Shown here: piece by piece, positions 1 to 8,102 of the stretch
Position numbering within the stretch: the stretch's first letter is position 1
Layout: each line of letters opens with the position of its first letter
From: an uncultured Candidatus Saccharibacteria bacterium
GTDB taxonomy: Bacteria > Patescibacteriota > Saccharimonadia > Saccharimonadales > Saccharimonadaceae
Assembly: GCA_946638615.1 (NCBI GenBank)
Contig: CAMPBO010000006.1
Coordinates: 1-32,399 of the forward strand
Length of the DNA stretch: 32,399 nt
Direction: 5' to 3'
Program-made: the position numbers and the translations under genes
The notes under the pieces: model-generated
What the model saw: the letters and a program-made list of their open reading frames with translations, nothing else
The model's database searches: none
What the model was told of the DNA's origin: nothing

Positions 1-136
1 ATGAATCAAAGGTAAAGTTTACTCCAACATCTTGAGAATAGGTGAGAGCGGAAACTTTTTTAATTATACCAACCATGCCGACCAGCATTACAGAGACTAA
101 GATTATTTTTATGATTTTTATGATATCCTTACCCAT
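1..136 (-). CDS. Secreted surface protein, N-terminus only (cut by window edge)
   Basis: Only the first 45 codons lie in the window. They encode a short Lys-containing start, a hydrophobic stretch from about residue 6 to 25, and a VSA-like site near residue 30, which together look like a signal peptide. The mature sequence begins LTYSQDVGVNFTF. From memory, this style of start occurs in secreted repeat or FISUMP-type proteins of Saccharibacteria; that link is inference. The start is supported by an extended -10 box ending 7 bases before the ATG, with no room for a Shine-Dalgarno leader. It lies just downstream of the tig terminator on the same strand. The function cannot be named from this fragment. 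Confidence 0.6.
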   Translation of the reverse strand, partial: MGKDIIKIIKIILVSVMLVGMVGIIKKVSALTYSQDVGVNFTFDS

Positions 137-143
137 GAGATTA

Positions 144-152
144 ATTATAGCA
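144..152 (-). promoter_or_regulatory. Extended -10 (TGCTATAAT) of the left-edge secreted protein
   Basis: The hexamer TATAAT is preceded by TGC and ends 7 bases before the ATG at 136. Transcription would start at or within a base or two of the start codon. Confidence 0.6.
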
Positions 153-177
153 TAAACTTTATTATTATAACAACAAC

Positions 178-213
178 AATATTAAAATAGCCCCGAGGGG
201 CTATTTTAATATT
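178..213 (-). terminator. Intrinsic terminator of tig
   Basis: This is a perfect 17-bp inverted repeat (178-194 with 197-213) around a 2-base centre. The GC core is GCCCC/GGGGC and the A/T-rich outer arms supply the U-tract on either strand. It overlaps the last two bases read of the tig stop codon and isolates tig from the secreted-protein gene to its left. Confidence 0.85.
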
Positions 214-1489
214 AGCTATTAGCTTTAACTAGAAAATCCAAAGTTTTTTCGATTATCATACGGTTTTTGATGTCCATTTTAACATTTGGATCTTTTAAGT
301 TTTTTAGTGCCTCAGGAGATTTCTTATAAACATCCTTTAACTCAGCGATTTTGGCCGCCACTAAATCATCTGATATAGTGATTTTTTGAGCCAGGGCTAA
401 GTTTTGCAAGGCAAGAGATGCTTTAACTCTTTCTTCGGCGATTTCGCGGGCTTGCTTTTCCCAATTCTCTATAGTTTCACCATTTCGTTTTAAATATTCT
501 TCAAAACTTATTCCTTGCGCCATGGCGTTTCTACTCATATCTTCTTTGATCATTCGTACTTGGTCATCGATTAAGATTTCTGGAGTTGGGATTTTGGATT
601 TTTTGACAAGAGCCTTAACTAAGTCGTCTTTAAATTTTTCTTCACTACGATGTGAGTTTTGAGTTTCAAGATTTTTCTTAATATCAGCCTTTAAGTCATC
701 CAAAGTTTTAAACGGACCGCATTTTTTAGCTAAATCATCGTTGAGCTCGGCTTTCTTGACTTCATTTACTTGCTTTAATAAAACTTCAAATACTGTCTTT
801 GCGCCAGCTAAATCTTTTACACCGTAATCAGTCGGGAAAGTTAGTTTAAGGTCAAACTTGTCACCAGTCTCGTGCCCGATAATTCCATCTTCAAAGCCTG
901 GAATAAAGGTGTTTGAACCGAGGATTAGTTTGTAATCTTTAGCTGAACCACCAGTGAAAGCCTCACCGTCTTTTTTGCCAACAAAATCGATAATTACTTC
1001 ATCGGTTAATTGGGCGGCACGCTTTGCAACTTTTTTCTCAGCAAAAGAACTAGCAAGGTTATTTAAAATTTCATCTACTTCTTTAACTGACACTTTAGTT
1101 ACTGGACGCTTGACGCCAAGATTCTTGTAGTCACCAAGTTTAACCTCGGGAACAATATCAGCAGTGGCGGTATATTCAGCCATTTCGCCTGGAACGTATT
1201 TGGTTACATTGACGGATGGGATTACAAGTGGTGATTTCTCGGCCTGTTTGAAGGCTTCGATTACAGTGGTCCTCACAGCAATATCAATACTTTCGGCATT
1301 TAAATCATTCTCAGGGATAAACTTTACGGCAACTTCTACTGGTACCTTACCTTTACGAAACCCTTCAACGTGAATTTCTTTTGCTAATTTTTCGAGAGCC
1401 TTATCGCGGGCTGGTTTTAAATCTTCGCTGTCCAAAGTCACGGTAATCTCAACGCGTGAATCAGAAAGCTTCTTTGATTTTATTTTCAT
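212..1489 (-). CDS. tig: Trigger factor, ribosome-associated chaperone and prolyl isomerase
   Basis: At 425 aa this has full trigger-factor length and all three parts. The N-terminal ribosome-binding domain carries the signature GFRKGKVP at residues 43-50, which docks the protein at the exit tunnel. An FKBP-type peptidyl-prolyl isomerase domain occupies about residues 150-240, and the rest is the helical, Lys-rich chaperone domain. The family binds nascent chains in the cytosol. The start is fixed by AGGAG 7 bases upstream. An extended -10 box overlaps the stop codon of the FAD oxidase upstream, so tig can be transcribed separately; a perfect hairpin ends it. This is one of the minority of promoter-proximal genes here with a normal leader. 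Confidence 0.96.
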   Translation of the reverse strand: MKIKSKKLSDSRVEITVTLDSEDLKPARDKALEKLAKEIHVEGFRKGKVPVEVAVKFIPENDLNAESIDIAVRTTVIEAFKQAEKSPLVIPSVNVTKYVPGEMAEYTATADIVPEVKLGDYKNLGVKRPVTKVSVKEVDEILNNLASSFAEKKVAKRAAQLTDEVIIDFVGKKDGEAFTGGSAKDYKLILGSNTFIPGFEDGIIGHETGDKFDLKLTFPTDYGVKDLAGAKTVFEVLLKQVNEVKKAELNDDLAKKCGPFKTLDDLKADIKKNLETQNSHRSEEKFKDDLVKALVKKSKIPTPEILIDDQVRMIKEDMSRNAMAQGISFEEYLKRNGETIENWEKQAREIAEERVKASLALQNLALAQKITISDDLVAAKIAELKDVYKKSPEALKNLKDPNVKMDIKNRMIIEKTLDFLVKANS

Positions 1490-1512
1490 AATAACTCCTG
1501 TATATTGTGTTT

Positions 1513-1521
1513 ATTATAACA
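1513..1521 (-). promoter_or_regulatory. Extended -10 (TGTTATAAT) of tig
   Basis: The box overlaps the stop codon of the FAD oxidase gene. It leaves a leader of roughly 17-20 bases containing the AGGAG ribosome binding site of tig. Confidence 0.6.
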
Positions 1522-3100
1522 TAATCTTTGGACGATTCGTATCTCGAAAATGCGTCAATGTAAATTTTGAACTAGCACCAAGTTTTACGTCGGGATTTAA
1601 GATGCCGTTTTTGTCAAATAATTCCTTGATCTCAGTATAAAGTTTTTCTTCTGCGCTAGGCATCTCGGTGTTTGTTACCACAGCTTTTAGCCTTCCTTCT
1701 GGCGTACCACCAGTTAGCGAACCCCCTTGACGATTAATGATATAGGCCCCCGCTTTAAGAAAAGTTGCGGCTTTGCGGTTAAAATCTTTGTCTTCCAAGT
1801 TAAATTTTGGTCTAAGGCTGTAGGTTGAGTTGCTAAACGAACCATAAAGCGCCAAATCAAGGTCTAATTTTTCTTCCAAAATAGCAAGATCTTTCAGAAA
1901 ATTCTTAATATTGTAGGCTGGTAAATAAAAATCAGTTAATATTGGTACGCGCTCGCCATTTTTGACGTATCCAAGATAATTGGCGAGCGAGTTTTCAAAT
2001 TCGTTTAGTGTTGTTTGATTTTCTGGAGCCTCAAAAATAAATTTAACATTGCGCGGCAAGATTTCTTTAATATTTAGAATTTTTTTGATGTAATTATTGC
2101 GTTTATCGTCAAAGCTCGCAAATACTACATAACCGTCCTCAAGGCGCTTGATTACGCCGTCTAGATTTTTGCCACTTTCACGGGCTTCCATGATAATTTT
2201 AAGATCATAAAGGTTGAGTTTTCTTGGCATAAGTTCGGCGATTTTTTCAAGATATTTGATTGCGTCATCAATTTCTTTAAATGTGGCAACAACGCGATTA
2301 GCTTTAGCTCTAAGGGGTACTGCTCTTAAGATCACTTCCGAAATAATCCCGAGAGTGCCTTGCGCCCCAAAAAATAGCGGCATTAGGTCAAGCGTTTCTC
2401 GTTTTGGAGCTTGCAAAATTGTAGGATAGCCAGAAAGGCTGATGTCGTGTTTGCTGATTTTAACCAAAAGCTCATCATTTTCTTTCAAAATTTTGGAAAT
2501 TTTACGATAAATCTCCCCTTCTAGAGTTTTCTCGACAGCTTTTTTGGCGACAGCATATTTTTTTAGTCGTTCAGTCTGCAAACAGTCACCATTTGCCAAA
2601 ATTACTTCGATGCGTTCAACAAAATTCATGATTCCACCATATTTACCAGAGGCTTCATCTTTCGCGTAATTGGAAATTAAGCCACCAATAGTTTCACCGT
2701 CTCTTCCGTCAATCGGAACAGTTAACCCTGACACCGATAACGCTGTATTTAGTTCTTTTAAGGTAATCCCTGCTTGAACGCGGACTAGTCTTTCGCGAGG
2801 ATCGATTTCGAGTAAATTGTTTAACTTTTCGGTTGAGATCACTATGCCATTTGTAAGGTCAGCTCCCCCCTCATCTAGACCAGAACCACGTGCAGTCACA
2901 GCGACTTTGATATCTTTTTGTGAAAGTTGATAGAAAAATCTTAGAAGCTTTTGGATGTCGGTTGTTGACTCTGGGAAAGCAACAAGTTTTGGTTTGATTT
3001 TAAGTACCGAGCGGTCGGTAGAATAATTTTCCAAAATTTCTGGATTATCAAAAACATTACCCACCGTAAGTTGATTCAAGTACTTCGCAATTTTGCCCAT
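1514..3100 (-). CDS. FAD-binding oxidase/dehydrogenase of the VAO (FAD_binding_4) family
   Basis: The 528-aa protein has the layout of FAD-linked hydroxyacid dehydrogenases such as GlcD and D-lactate dehydrogenase. An N-terminal PCMH-type FAD domain shows VAFPESTTDIQKLL, RGSGLDEGG and TVPIDGRDGETIGGLISN; a central GAQGTLGIISEVILR motif closes the FAD site; a C-terminal cap follows, with FDKNGILNPDVKLG near the end, as in the family. FAD is expected to be held in the cytosol or at the inner face of the membrane. No signal peptide, membrane segment or Cys-rich iron-sulfur domain is visible, so the substrate and electron acceptor are unknown. A -10 box ends 10 bases before the ATG, implying a leader of only about 3 bases. 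Redox enzymes of this kind are notable in a reduced genome. Confidence 0.88.
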   Translation of the reverse strand: MGKIAKYLNQLTVGNVFDNPEILENYSTDRSVLKIKPKLVAFPESTTDIQKLLRFFYQLSQKDIKVAVTARGSGLDEGGADLTNGIVISTEKLNNLLEIDPRERLVRVQAGITLKELNTALSVSGLTVPIDGRDGETIGGLISNYAKDEASGKYGGIMNFVERIEVILANGDCLQTERLKKYAVAKKAVEKTLEGEIYRKISKILKENDELLVKISKHDISLSGYPTILQAPKRETLDLMPLFFGAQGTLGIISEVILRAVPLRAKANRVVATFKEIDDAIKYLEKIAELMPRKLNLYDLKIIMEARESGKNLDGVIKRLEDGYVVFASFDDKRNNYIKKILNIKEILPRNVKFIFEAPENQTTLNEFENSLANYLGYVKNGERVPILTDFYLPAYNIKNFLKDLAILEEKLDLDLALYGSFSNSTYSLRPKFNLEDKDFNRKAATFLKAGAYIINRQGGSLTGGTPEGRLKAVVTNTEMPSAEEKLYTEIKELFDKNGILNPDVKLGASSKFTLTHFRDTNRPKIML

Positions 3101-3110
3101 ATCGTTTATG

Positions 3111-3119
3111 ATTATATCA
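3111..3119 (-). promoter_or_regulatory. Extended -10 (TGATATAAT) of the FAD oxidase
   Basis: The hexamer ends 10 bases before the ATG at 3100. No Shine-Dalgarno sequence fits in the gap. Confidence 0.55.
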
Positions 3120-3141
3120 CATAATCGTAAGCTACAACGAT

Positions 3142-4023
3142 TTATATTCTAGTTAATTCATATTTTGTTTCACCTAGACCAAGCATTTCGGCGTATGGTA
3201 AAATTTCACGACCAAGTCTCGAATCGATCCGCTCTTTTAATTTTTTAGCTCCAGGGTCTTTGCTTGCCCAAATCATATCAATAAAAGCTTGATCGTTCGC
3301 CACGGGGTCAAGTGAGGCTACGATGCCAAGATCTTCCATGACTGGGTCATCTTGGTTTGCATCGCAATCACATGATGTTGATAGCGCATTCATTATGGTT
3401 ATATAAATTATTGGTTTATTTTGTGCATTTAGATAATCCGCTACCGCAGTAGCCGCTTCAGCCATGCTCTCAATAAAATCAATTTGTTTATGCTCGCTTT
3501 GCCAACATTCAGCTGGATCTTCTGTCTGTCCGCATGAATGGATATAAGCCTTACCATTTCGCGAAGCGAAGCCAATCGACTGGTTTTTGAGATTTGCTCC
3601 AAACCCACCCATAAGATGTCCTTTTCCGTGTGCCAAATTTACAAATGCGTCGTAATTATCAAAATGCGAACCCAGTAAGTCATATTTTAGATGCTTGCCT
3701 TTATGAACTGGGATTTTAATTTCGCCATCAGCATCCATAATGTCAACTTCGGCAAAGCTTGTAAAACCGTGTTCTTTTGCCACTTCCATGTGGTCTTTAA
3801 CAGTGTTACGTGCACCACCATAAGCTGTATTACATTCCACGATTGTACCATTTAGGAATTGCACAAATGGACCAATTAAATCCGCTTTCAAATAGCCTTT
3901 TGCTCCACGTTCGCCCGTCGATACTTTTATGCCAATTTTACCTGTTAATTTTACACCGAGTGCATTGTAGATTTTTTTCAATGCTTCTGGAGTGATTTCT
4001 TTTGAATAATATACTTTGGTCAT
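3142..4023 (-). CDS. DUF362 domain protein
   Basis: The 293-aa product matches the DUF362 family by its opening (KIGIKVSTGERGAKGYLKADLIGPFV), the glycine-rich LAHGKGHLMGGFGANLKN stretch and a Cys motif near ALSTSCDCD. Several other cysteines occur (SCGQTEDPAECW). The biochemical role of the family is unsettled; some members are joined to ferredoxin domains, but this one is not. I chose the ATG at 4023 because AGGAG stands 6 bases before it. The frame is open 12 codons further upstream, but those codons overlap the ribosome binding site. It lies 86 bases downstream of the CmpB-type gene on the same strand and could share its transcript. No clear promoter is visible in the gap. Confidence 0.85.
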   Translation of the reverse strand: MTKVYYSKEITPEALKKIYNALGVKLTGKIGIKVSTGERGAKGYLKADLIGPFVQFLNGTIVECNTAYGGARNTVKDHMEVAKEHGFTSFAEVDIMDADGEIKIPVHKGKHLKYDLLGSHFDNYDAFVNLAHGKGHLMGGFGANLKNQSIGFASRNGKAYIHSCGQTEDPAECWQSEHKQIDFIESMAEAATAVADYLNAQNKPIIYITIMNALSTSCDCDANQDDPVMEDLGIVASLDPVANDQAFIDMIWASKDPGAKKLKERIDSRLGREILPYAEMLGLGETKYELTRI

Positions 4024-4109
4024 ATTTTCTCCTTTATTTTCTTGATTTTTGCAGTTCAAATCGATATCTTTGCCCTCTTTACGGATATTCGTTGTGATCT
4101 AATACGCGG

Positions 4110-4754
4110 CTACCTATATTGCCAACCCAGCGAATGGTAAAAATCCATTGCCGTAGGCAACCCTAAATTTTTAAGAGTCAAATTAGTGATGTCATCGACC
4201 ACTACGAGCACAAAAAGCGTAATTGCGAGTGTAAGAAATGCTCGTCGCGACATCGTTAGAGCTAAATGGATACAATGCGGTAGTAACCAGTAGATTAAAA
4301 GTAGTGCCCCTAGCCCAAAAATAATCGCACTAGCTGGGCAAACGAAGCCATTAATATTTCCAATGCCCCACCAACTTCTGGTGTAATCCCAGTAACGAGT
4401 TCCGTTACCCACAGTGTAAACTATCCAACCTGCGAATAATTCCAAGAGACCAGTTGCCAGTGCTGAGATAACAAATACCAACCAGGGGTTTTTCCTAAAC
4501 CAGTATGCAATCGCCAAAATAAGAAGTGCTCCATAAGCATAAATATTTAACCACGGTAAAAAATTTCCGCCTTTGATATATAGATGTTTAAAGCCACCGC
4601 CAACTTCGGCTAGGCTAAATTCCCATAGCCATCCAATAAACCCCGAGAACACCACAATCAGGAACAAAACTCCTACTTTTTGGTAAGTTTTAAGTTTGAT
4701 TTTGCCGCTTAAATAATCTTTATAAGTCTTAGAAAATGCCCACCTTTTCATCAT
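4110..4754 (-). CDS. CmpB-type putative ABC transporter permease (multi-pass membrane protein)
   Basis: From the ATG at 4754 the protein has 214 aa with at least five hydrophobic segments. The central motif RYWDYTRSWWGIGNINGFVCPASAIIFGLG matches the family annotated ABC_trans_CmpB (PF06541), whose transport role is assigned by name only. The open frame extends further upstream, but that extension runs into the tRNA-Leu gene and cannot be real. An extended -10 box (TGCTATAAT) ends 6 bases before the first of two adjacent ATGs, so the message is probably leaderless and starts at 4754. No ATP-binding partner is encoded nearby. I am fairly sure of the family and not of the function. Confidence 0.8.
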   Translation of the reverse strand: MMKRWAFSKTYKDYLSGKIKLKTYQKVGVLFLIVVFSGFIGWLWEFSLAEVGGGFKHLYIKGGNFLPWLNIYAYGALLILAIAYWFRKNPWLVFVISALATGLLELFAGWIVYTVGNGTRYWDYTRSWWGIGNINGFVCPASAIIFGLGALLLIYWLLPHCIHLALTMSRRAFLTLAITLFVLVVVDDITNLTLKNLGLPTAMDFYHSLGWQYR

Positions 4755-4760
4755 AATTTT

Positions 4761-4769
4761 ATTATAGCA
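4761..4769 (-). promoter_or_regulatory. Extended -10 (TGCTATAAT) deciding the CmpB-type start
   Basis: The hexamer ends exactly 6 bases before the ATG at 4754. This supports a leaderless message and excludes the longer frame that overlaps the tRNA. Confidence 0.65.
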
Positions 4770-4805
4770 TACATTCGTCGATATCTCGACCGAAGAATTT
4801 CGGTC

Positions 4806-4890
4806 TGGTGCCCGAGACTGGACTTGAACCAGCACGCCGATTGGCATATGCTCCTAAGGCATACGTGTATACCAATTTCACCACTCGGGC
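4806..4890 (-). tRNA. tRNA-Leu, anticodon UAG, with encoded CCA
   Basis: The gene is 85 bases. The acceptor stem GCCCGAG/CTCGGGC is perfect. The D stem is GTG/CAC, the anticodon stem TATGC/GCATA holds loop CTTAGGA with anticodon TAG at 4854-4856 (minus strand), and the T arm carries TTCAAGT. A 13-base variable region can form a short GCC/GGC stem, as expected for a class II leucine tRNA. The discriminator A and CCA tail are encoded (4806-4809). It has its own extended -10 box only 8 bases upstream, so the 5' leader would be about 1-2 bases. A 7-bp hairpin without a T run (4788-4805) follows the CCA. Confidence 0.96.
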
Positions 4891-4898
4891 ATGTAGTA

Positions 4899-4907
4899 AT
4901 TATATCA
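4899..4907 (-). promoter_or_regulatory. Extended -10 (TGATATAAT) of tRNA-Leu
   Basis: The hexamer ends 8 bases before the mature 5' end of the tRNA. RNase P would therefore have almost no leader to remove. Confidence 0.6.
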
Positions 4908-4919
4908 TAAATCATCAAA

Positions 4920-4941
4920 AAAGCGAGGAAAAACTCGCTTT
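4920..4941 (-). terminator. Intrinsic terminator after the PDTG-tail protein
   Basis: An 8-bp stem AAAGCGAG/CTCGCTTT with a 6-base loop is followed on the minus strand by a T run. It lies 14 bases past the stop codon at 4955 and separates that gene from the tRNA. Confidence 0.85.
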
Positions 4942-4954
4942 CTTGAATACTCCG

Positions 4955-5362
4955 TTAGGCATTCTTTTTTGCTAATATTGTTGAAGAAATATATGCTACT
5001 AAGGCACCTAAAATCAAAGCTACTGGCAAAACATCTTCTGGACCAGTGTCTGGTATATCTGAGCTAGTAGCAGGCGTATTATTGGTCGCTACAGGCGTCA
5101 TAGTATTCGTTAAATTACCAACGGTATTTTGGGCTTCGTTTTCTTTGTTATTCTTATCATTTTTAGTATCGGTTTCTTCATCTTCGGTTTCTGAAATTTC
5201 AAAAGCTGAATTTTCTGCATTGCTGATACTTGTTTTGGCAGATTTTTTAACTGCCACGACAATGATTGCGGTAATCAAAATCAAAATAATTGCTACGACT
5301 GCTGTTGCCGCAATGATAATTTTGCGACGTTCTTTCTTTTCTGCTTCTCCTTGGTATTGCAT
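4955..5362 (-). CDS. Small surface-type protein with two membrane segments and a PDTG sorting-like tail
   Basis: The 135-aa protein has a charged N-terminus, a strongly hydrophobic segment at about residues 15-38, then a long disordered linker rich in Glu, Asp, Asn and Thr. It ends with SSDIPDTGPEDVLPVALILGALVAYISSTILAKKNA. The end has the order of a sortase signal: a PDTG motif, a hydrophobic span and a basic tail, although the motif is IPDTG rather than LPxTG. The function is unknown; it is probably anchored in or exposed from the cell envelope. AGGAG stands 8 bases before the ATG and an extended -10 box lies 22 bases upstream, so this gene has a normal leader. An intrinsic terminator follows closely, making it a single-gene unit. 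Confidence 0.75.
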   Translation of the reverse strand: MQYQGEAEKKERRKIIIAATAVVAIILILITAIIVVAVKKSAKTSISNAENSAFEISETEDEETDTKNDKNNKENEAQNTVGNLTNTMTPVATNNTPATSSDIPDTGPEDVLPVALILGALVAYISSTILAKKNA

Positions 5363-5384
5363 AATAAAAACTCCTTATGCTCTC

Positions 5385-5393
5385 ATTATATCA
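5385..5393 (-). promoter_or_regulatory. Extended -10 (TGATATAAT) of the PDTG-tail protein
   Basis: The hexamer ends 22 bases before the ATG. The leader contains AGGAG at 5371-5375. Confidence 0.6.
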
Positions 5394-5415
5394 CACTTTT
5401 GCTAAAAATGCAAGA

Positions 5416-5934
5416 TTATTTTACATAAAGAGAAAGATGTGCTCTGGCGTACTGGTTAGTTTTTATTAACTTCATTCCAGACAAATCTGGTGCTTTATTT
5501 GGATGAGATAAGACCATTATTCCGCCACTAGCTACATTGTCCGTAATTTTTTCAATTAAGTTACTTTTGAAATTGTCGTATGGCGGATCGGCTAGAACTA
5601 TATCAAATTTTTGATTATCATTAAATGATAACACATCTTCAGTGATAATCTTGGCATTTAAGCCTAAATTTGCTAAATTTTGTTTTATTGTTGAGGCTAT
5701 TTTGGGGCTTTTTTCAATAAATACCACTTCGGCAGCACCTCTAGAAATTGCTTCTATCCCCAGTGCTCCCGATCCTGCAAAAGCGTCAAGGACTCTTGCT
5801 CCAGGTAAAAATTCGGCAATCATATTAAAAAGCGCTAATTTTTCCCTCGCTCCCATTGGGTGTGTCGAATTGGAATTTGGGGATTTAAGGTTTCGTCCAC
5901 GAAATTTTCCTGAAGTAACAATAATATTTTTCAT
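5416..5934 (-). CDS. rsmD: 16S rRNA (guanine966-N2)-methyltransferase RsmD
   Basis: The 172-aa protein is a Rossmann-fold methyltransferase of RsmD length. The SAM-binding loop reads VLDAFAGSGALGIEA (about residues 46-60), the acidic strand VVFIEKSP follows, and the N6/N2-methyltransferase catalytic motif is DPPYDN. The N-terminal FRGRNLKSP and AREKLALFNM segments are typical of the family. The enzyme modifies G966 of 16S rRNA in the assembling small subunit. The gene begins 37 bases after recG and probably shares its transcript; only a weak purine-rich site precedes the ATG. Confidence 0.93.
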   Translation of the reverse strand: MKNIIVTSGKFRGRNLKSPNSNSTHPMGAREKLALFNMIAEFLPGARVLDAFAGSGALGIEAISRGAAEVVFIEKSPKIASTIKQNLANLGLNAKIITEDVLSFNDNQKFDIVLADPPYDNFKSNLIEKITDNVASGGIMVLSHPNKAPDLSGMKLIKTNQYARAHLSLYVK

Positions 5935-5971
5935 AATTAAATAGTTTAAGGAGTTAAAAGCCTACTAAAAG

Positions 5972-8017
5972 TTAGTTTAACGTTGTAATTTGCTGATATT
6001 TTGTGATGCCTTGCATCAATTCACTATATTTTAACATATTTTTAGGGTCTTGTAAAAATTTCATCACGTCAATTTGAGCTTTGTGGATTAATTTAGTGTC
6101 CGATAAAGAAGCAATTCGAAGGTCTAGCGCCCCGTGTTGTAAAGAACCATAGATTTCTCCAGGGCCCCGAAGTTTTAAGTCTACTTCAGCGAGATAAAAC
6201 CCATCAGTGGATTTTTCAAGCTCTCGAAGTCGGCGCGAAGGCGTTAATTCTCCAGAGGTTACAAAATAGCAAAATGCTGGCGAAGCTCCTCTCCCCACTC
6301 GACCTCTTAGCTGATGCAACTGCGCCAAGCCATAAGATTCAGCATTTTCTATTACTATTAAAGTTGCGTTGGGTACATCTACGCCAACTTCCACTACCGT
6401 AGTCGACACTAAAATATCAATTTTGCCGTCTGCGAATTGCTCCATTATTGCATCTTTCTCGGTCGGCTTCATTTTACCGTGCAGAAATTCTACGCGACAT
6501 TTTGGAAAAATCTCCCTTAATTTTCTGGTTCGAGTTTTAACAGATGTTGCTTCTGAAATTTCACTATCTTCAATCGCCTTGCAAATCCAATATATTTGTT
6601 GTCCTCGAGCGTTTTTGCCATGTTTTTTAGTGTCTGGTAAACGCGAGAGGATTTCTTGTATTTTGGGGTACAATTTCTCTTTGGTCTCTGTTTCCTTTAA
6701 AATCGTAGTCTGTATGGATTGGCGTCCTTGCGGTAATTCATTTAGTATAGACACGTCCAAATCTCCAAATAAAGTCAGCTGCAAAGAACGTGGAATTGGT
6801 GTTGCAGTCATCGCAAGTAGATGCGGCGCTAAGTCTGCGGGTGATTTTAACATTAGTTTTTGTCTTTGTTCTACCCCAAAGCGATGTTGCTCATCAATGA
6901 TCACTAAATCTAAGCCCAAAAACTCCGTATCATCAGTTAAGAGAGCATGCGTGCCAACCACGAGATTAATTTTGCCATTTTTGATATTAGTCTTGAGGCT
7001 CTTTTTGTCTTTCGTTGCACCAGTTAGGAGCGCTACTGTAATTTTAAAAGGCTCAAAAAGTTCGCGTAAATTTTCGTAATGTTGATTTGCTAAAATCGCC
7101 GTCGGTGCAAGAAAAGCTACTTGTGCGCCAGCCAGTATAGCTTCATAGGCTGCCATTGCTGCCACCATGGTTTTACCCGAGCCGACATCTCCTTGCAAAA
7201 GTCGGTTCATGGGCGTTTCTTTTTGCATATCTTGGAATATTTCCCAACTAGCCAATCTCTGTGCATTTGTTAATTTAAAAGGTAGGCTTGCGACAAAATT
7301 TTTAATTTTTTTTACATCAAAGGGGATTTTAGTGGCTTTTAATTTGTTGTTTTCCTGACGATTAAGTTTGGCTGCCAAAATTAATTCAAACAATTCTTCG
7401 TAGGCCAAATATTCTCGTGCCTTTTCGGCTGTTTTTAGGGTGTTTGGAAAATGTGCAAAAAATAACGCATCTTTGCGCGTTCCAGGCCGTACCATCGGCA
7501 ATAAATCTGGAATTTCTGCAAATTTTGCTCGCGAATTATTTATAAGTCTTTTAAAATCAGATGATTTTAGTTTGCCATGCGCCACATAAATTGGGCTGAT
7601 GCCAGATATTGGGTCGACATCTGAAGCTAGTATCGCCGAAGGTGAGATTAGACTATATCTTCCATTTTTAAATTCAAAATTTCCCGTAAAAAAATACTCT
7701 TTTTCGGGCTCAAATTGTCTTAATCTGTAACTTTGGTTAAACCAAACTACTTTAATTGCCCCAGTTTTATCCCTAATTACGCCTTCAGTAATTAATAAAT
7801 TACGTCTCTTTGCTCTCCTGGTTGAGAGCGAATCAATTTTGCCTCGTATCACTATTTTGCCAGGTTTAATTTCAGCGATTGAGACAGGTTTTTCGTAATT
7901 TTCATAATCACGAGGCAAATTATAAAAAAAATCCCGCACTGTCCGAATACCATATTTTTTTAAAATCTCTGCAGTTTTCGGACCAATTCCTTTTAATTTT
8001 TCTACACCTAAGTCCAT
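5972..8017 (-). CDS. recG: ATP-dependent DNA helicase RecG
   Basis: The 681-aa protein has RecG architecture. It opens with a helix-hairpin-helix-like start (LKGIGPKTAEILKKYGI) and an OB-fold wedge region. The helicase core has the Walker A motif GDVGSGKT at about residues 275-283, the DEQH box IIDEQHRFGVEQRQ near residue 373, motif III TATPIPRSL, and the C-terminal motif VI QLRGRVGRG. It ends with the family RGPGEIYGSLQHG segment. RecG remodels stalled forks and Holliday junctions. TGATATGAT ends 6 bases before the ATG, suggesting a leaderless message, and a strong terminator from the upstream SLH gene isolates the pair recG-rsmD. No truncation or missing motif is visible. Confidence 0.95.
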   Translation of the reverse strand: MDLGVEKLKGIGPKTAEILKKYGIRTVRDFFYNLPRDYENYEKPVSIAEIKPGKIVIRGKIDSLSTRRAKRRNLLITEGVIRDKTGAIKVVWFNQSYRLRQFEPEKEYFFTGNFEFKNGRYSLISPSAILASDVDPISGISPIYVAHGKLKSSDFKRLINNSRAKFAEIPDLLPMVRPGTRKDALFFAHFPNTLKTAEKAREYLAYEELFELILAAKLNRQENNKLKATKIPFDVKKIKNFVASLPFKLTNAQRLASWEIFQDMQKETPMNRLLQGDVGSGKTMVAAMAAYEAILAGAQVAFLAPTAILANQHYENLRELFEPFKITVALLTGATKDKKSLKTNIKNGKINLVVGTHALLTDDTEFLGLDLVIIDEQHRFGVEQRQKLMLKSPADLAPHLLAMTATPIPRSLQLTLFGDLDVSILNELPQGRQSIQTTILKETETKEKLYPKIQEILSRLPDTKKHGKNARGQQIYWICKAIEDSEISEATSVKTRTRKLREIFPKCRVEFLHGKMKPTEKDAIMEQFADGKIDILVSTTVVEVGVDVPNATLIVIENAESYGLAQLHQLRGRVGRGASPAFCYFVTSGELTPSRRLRELEKSTDGFYLAEVDLKLRGPGEIYGSLQHGALDLRIASLSDTKLIHKAQIDVMKFLQDPKNMLKYSELMQGITKYQQITTLN

Positions 8018-8023
8018 ATCTAT

Positions 8024-8032
8024 ATCATATCA
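8024..8032 (-). promoter_or_regulatory. Extended -10 (TGATATGAT) of recG-rsmD
   Basis: The hexamer TATGAT ends exactly 6 bases before the recG ATG, which fits a leaderless start. Confidence 0.55.
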
Positions 8033-8045
8033 TGAATAAAAGCAG

Positions 8046-8087
8046 AAAAAATCCCCGGAATCATGAAATATAATCATGATCCCGGGG
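8046..8087 (-). terminator. Intrinsic terminator of the SLH protein gene
   Basis: A 14-base arm (8053-8066) pairs with 8074-8087 around a 7-base loop with one mismatch. The stem has a CCCGG/CCGGG-type GC base and is followed on the minus strand by six T. It separates the SLH gene from recG. Confidence 0.88.
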
Positions 8088-8102
8088 GCAGGAGGAGGGT
8101 AA

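Noticed and set aside
4755-4847. N-terminal extension of the CmpB-type protein to an ATG at 4847
   Set aside because: The extension runs through the tRNA-Leu gene, and a -10 box ending 6 bases before 4754 fixes the shorter start.
6369-7079. 236-codon open frame on the plus strand inside recG
   Set aside because: It lies opposite the conserved helicase core, has no ribosome binding site or recognisable motif, and is rich in Ser, Cys and Val as antisense frames here are.
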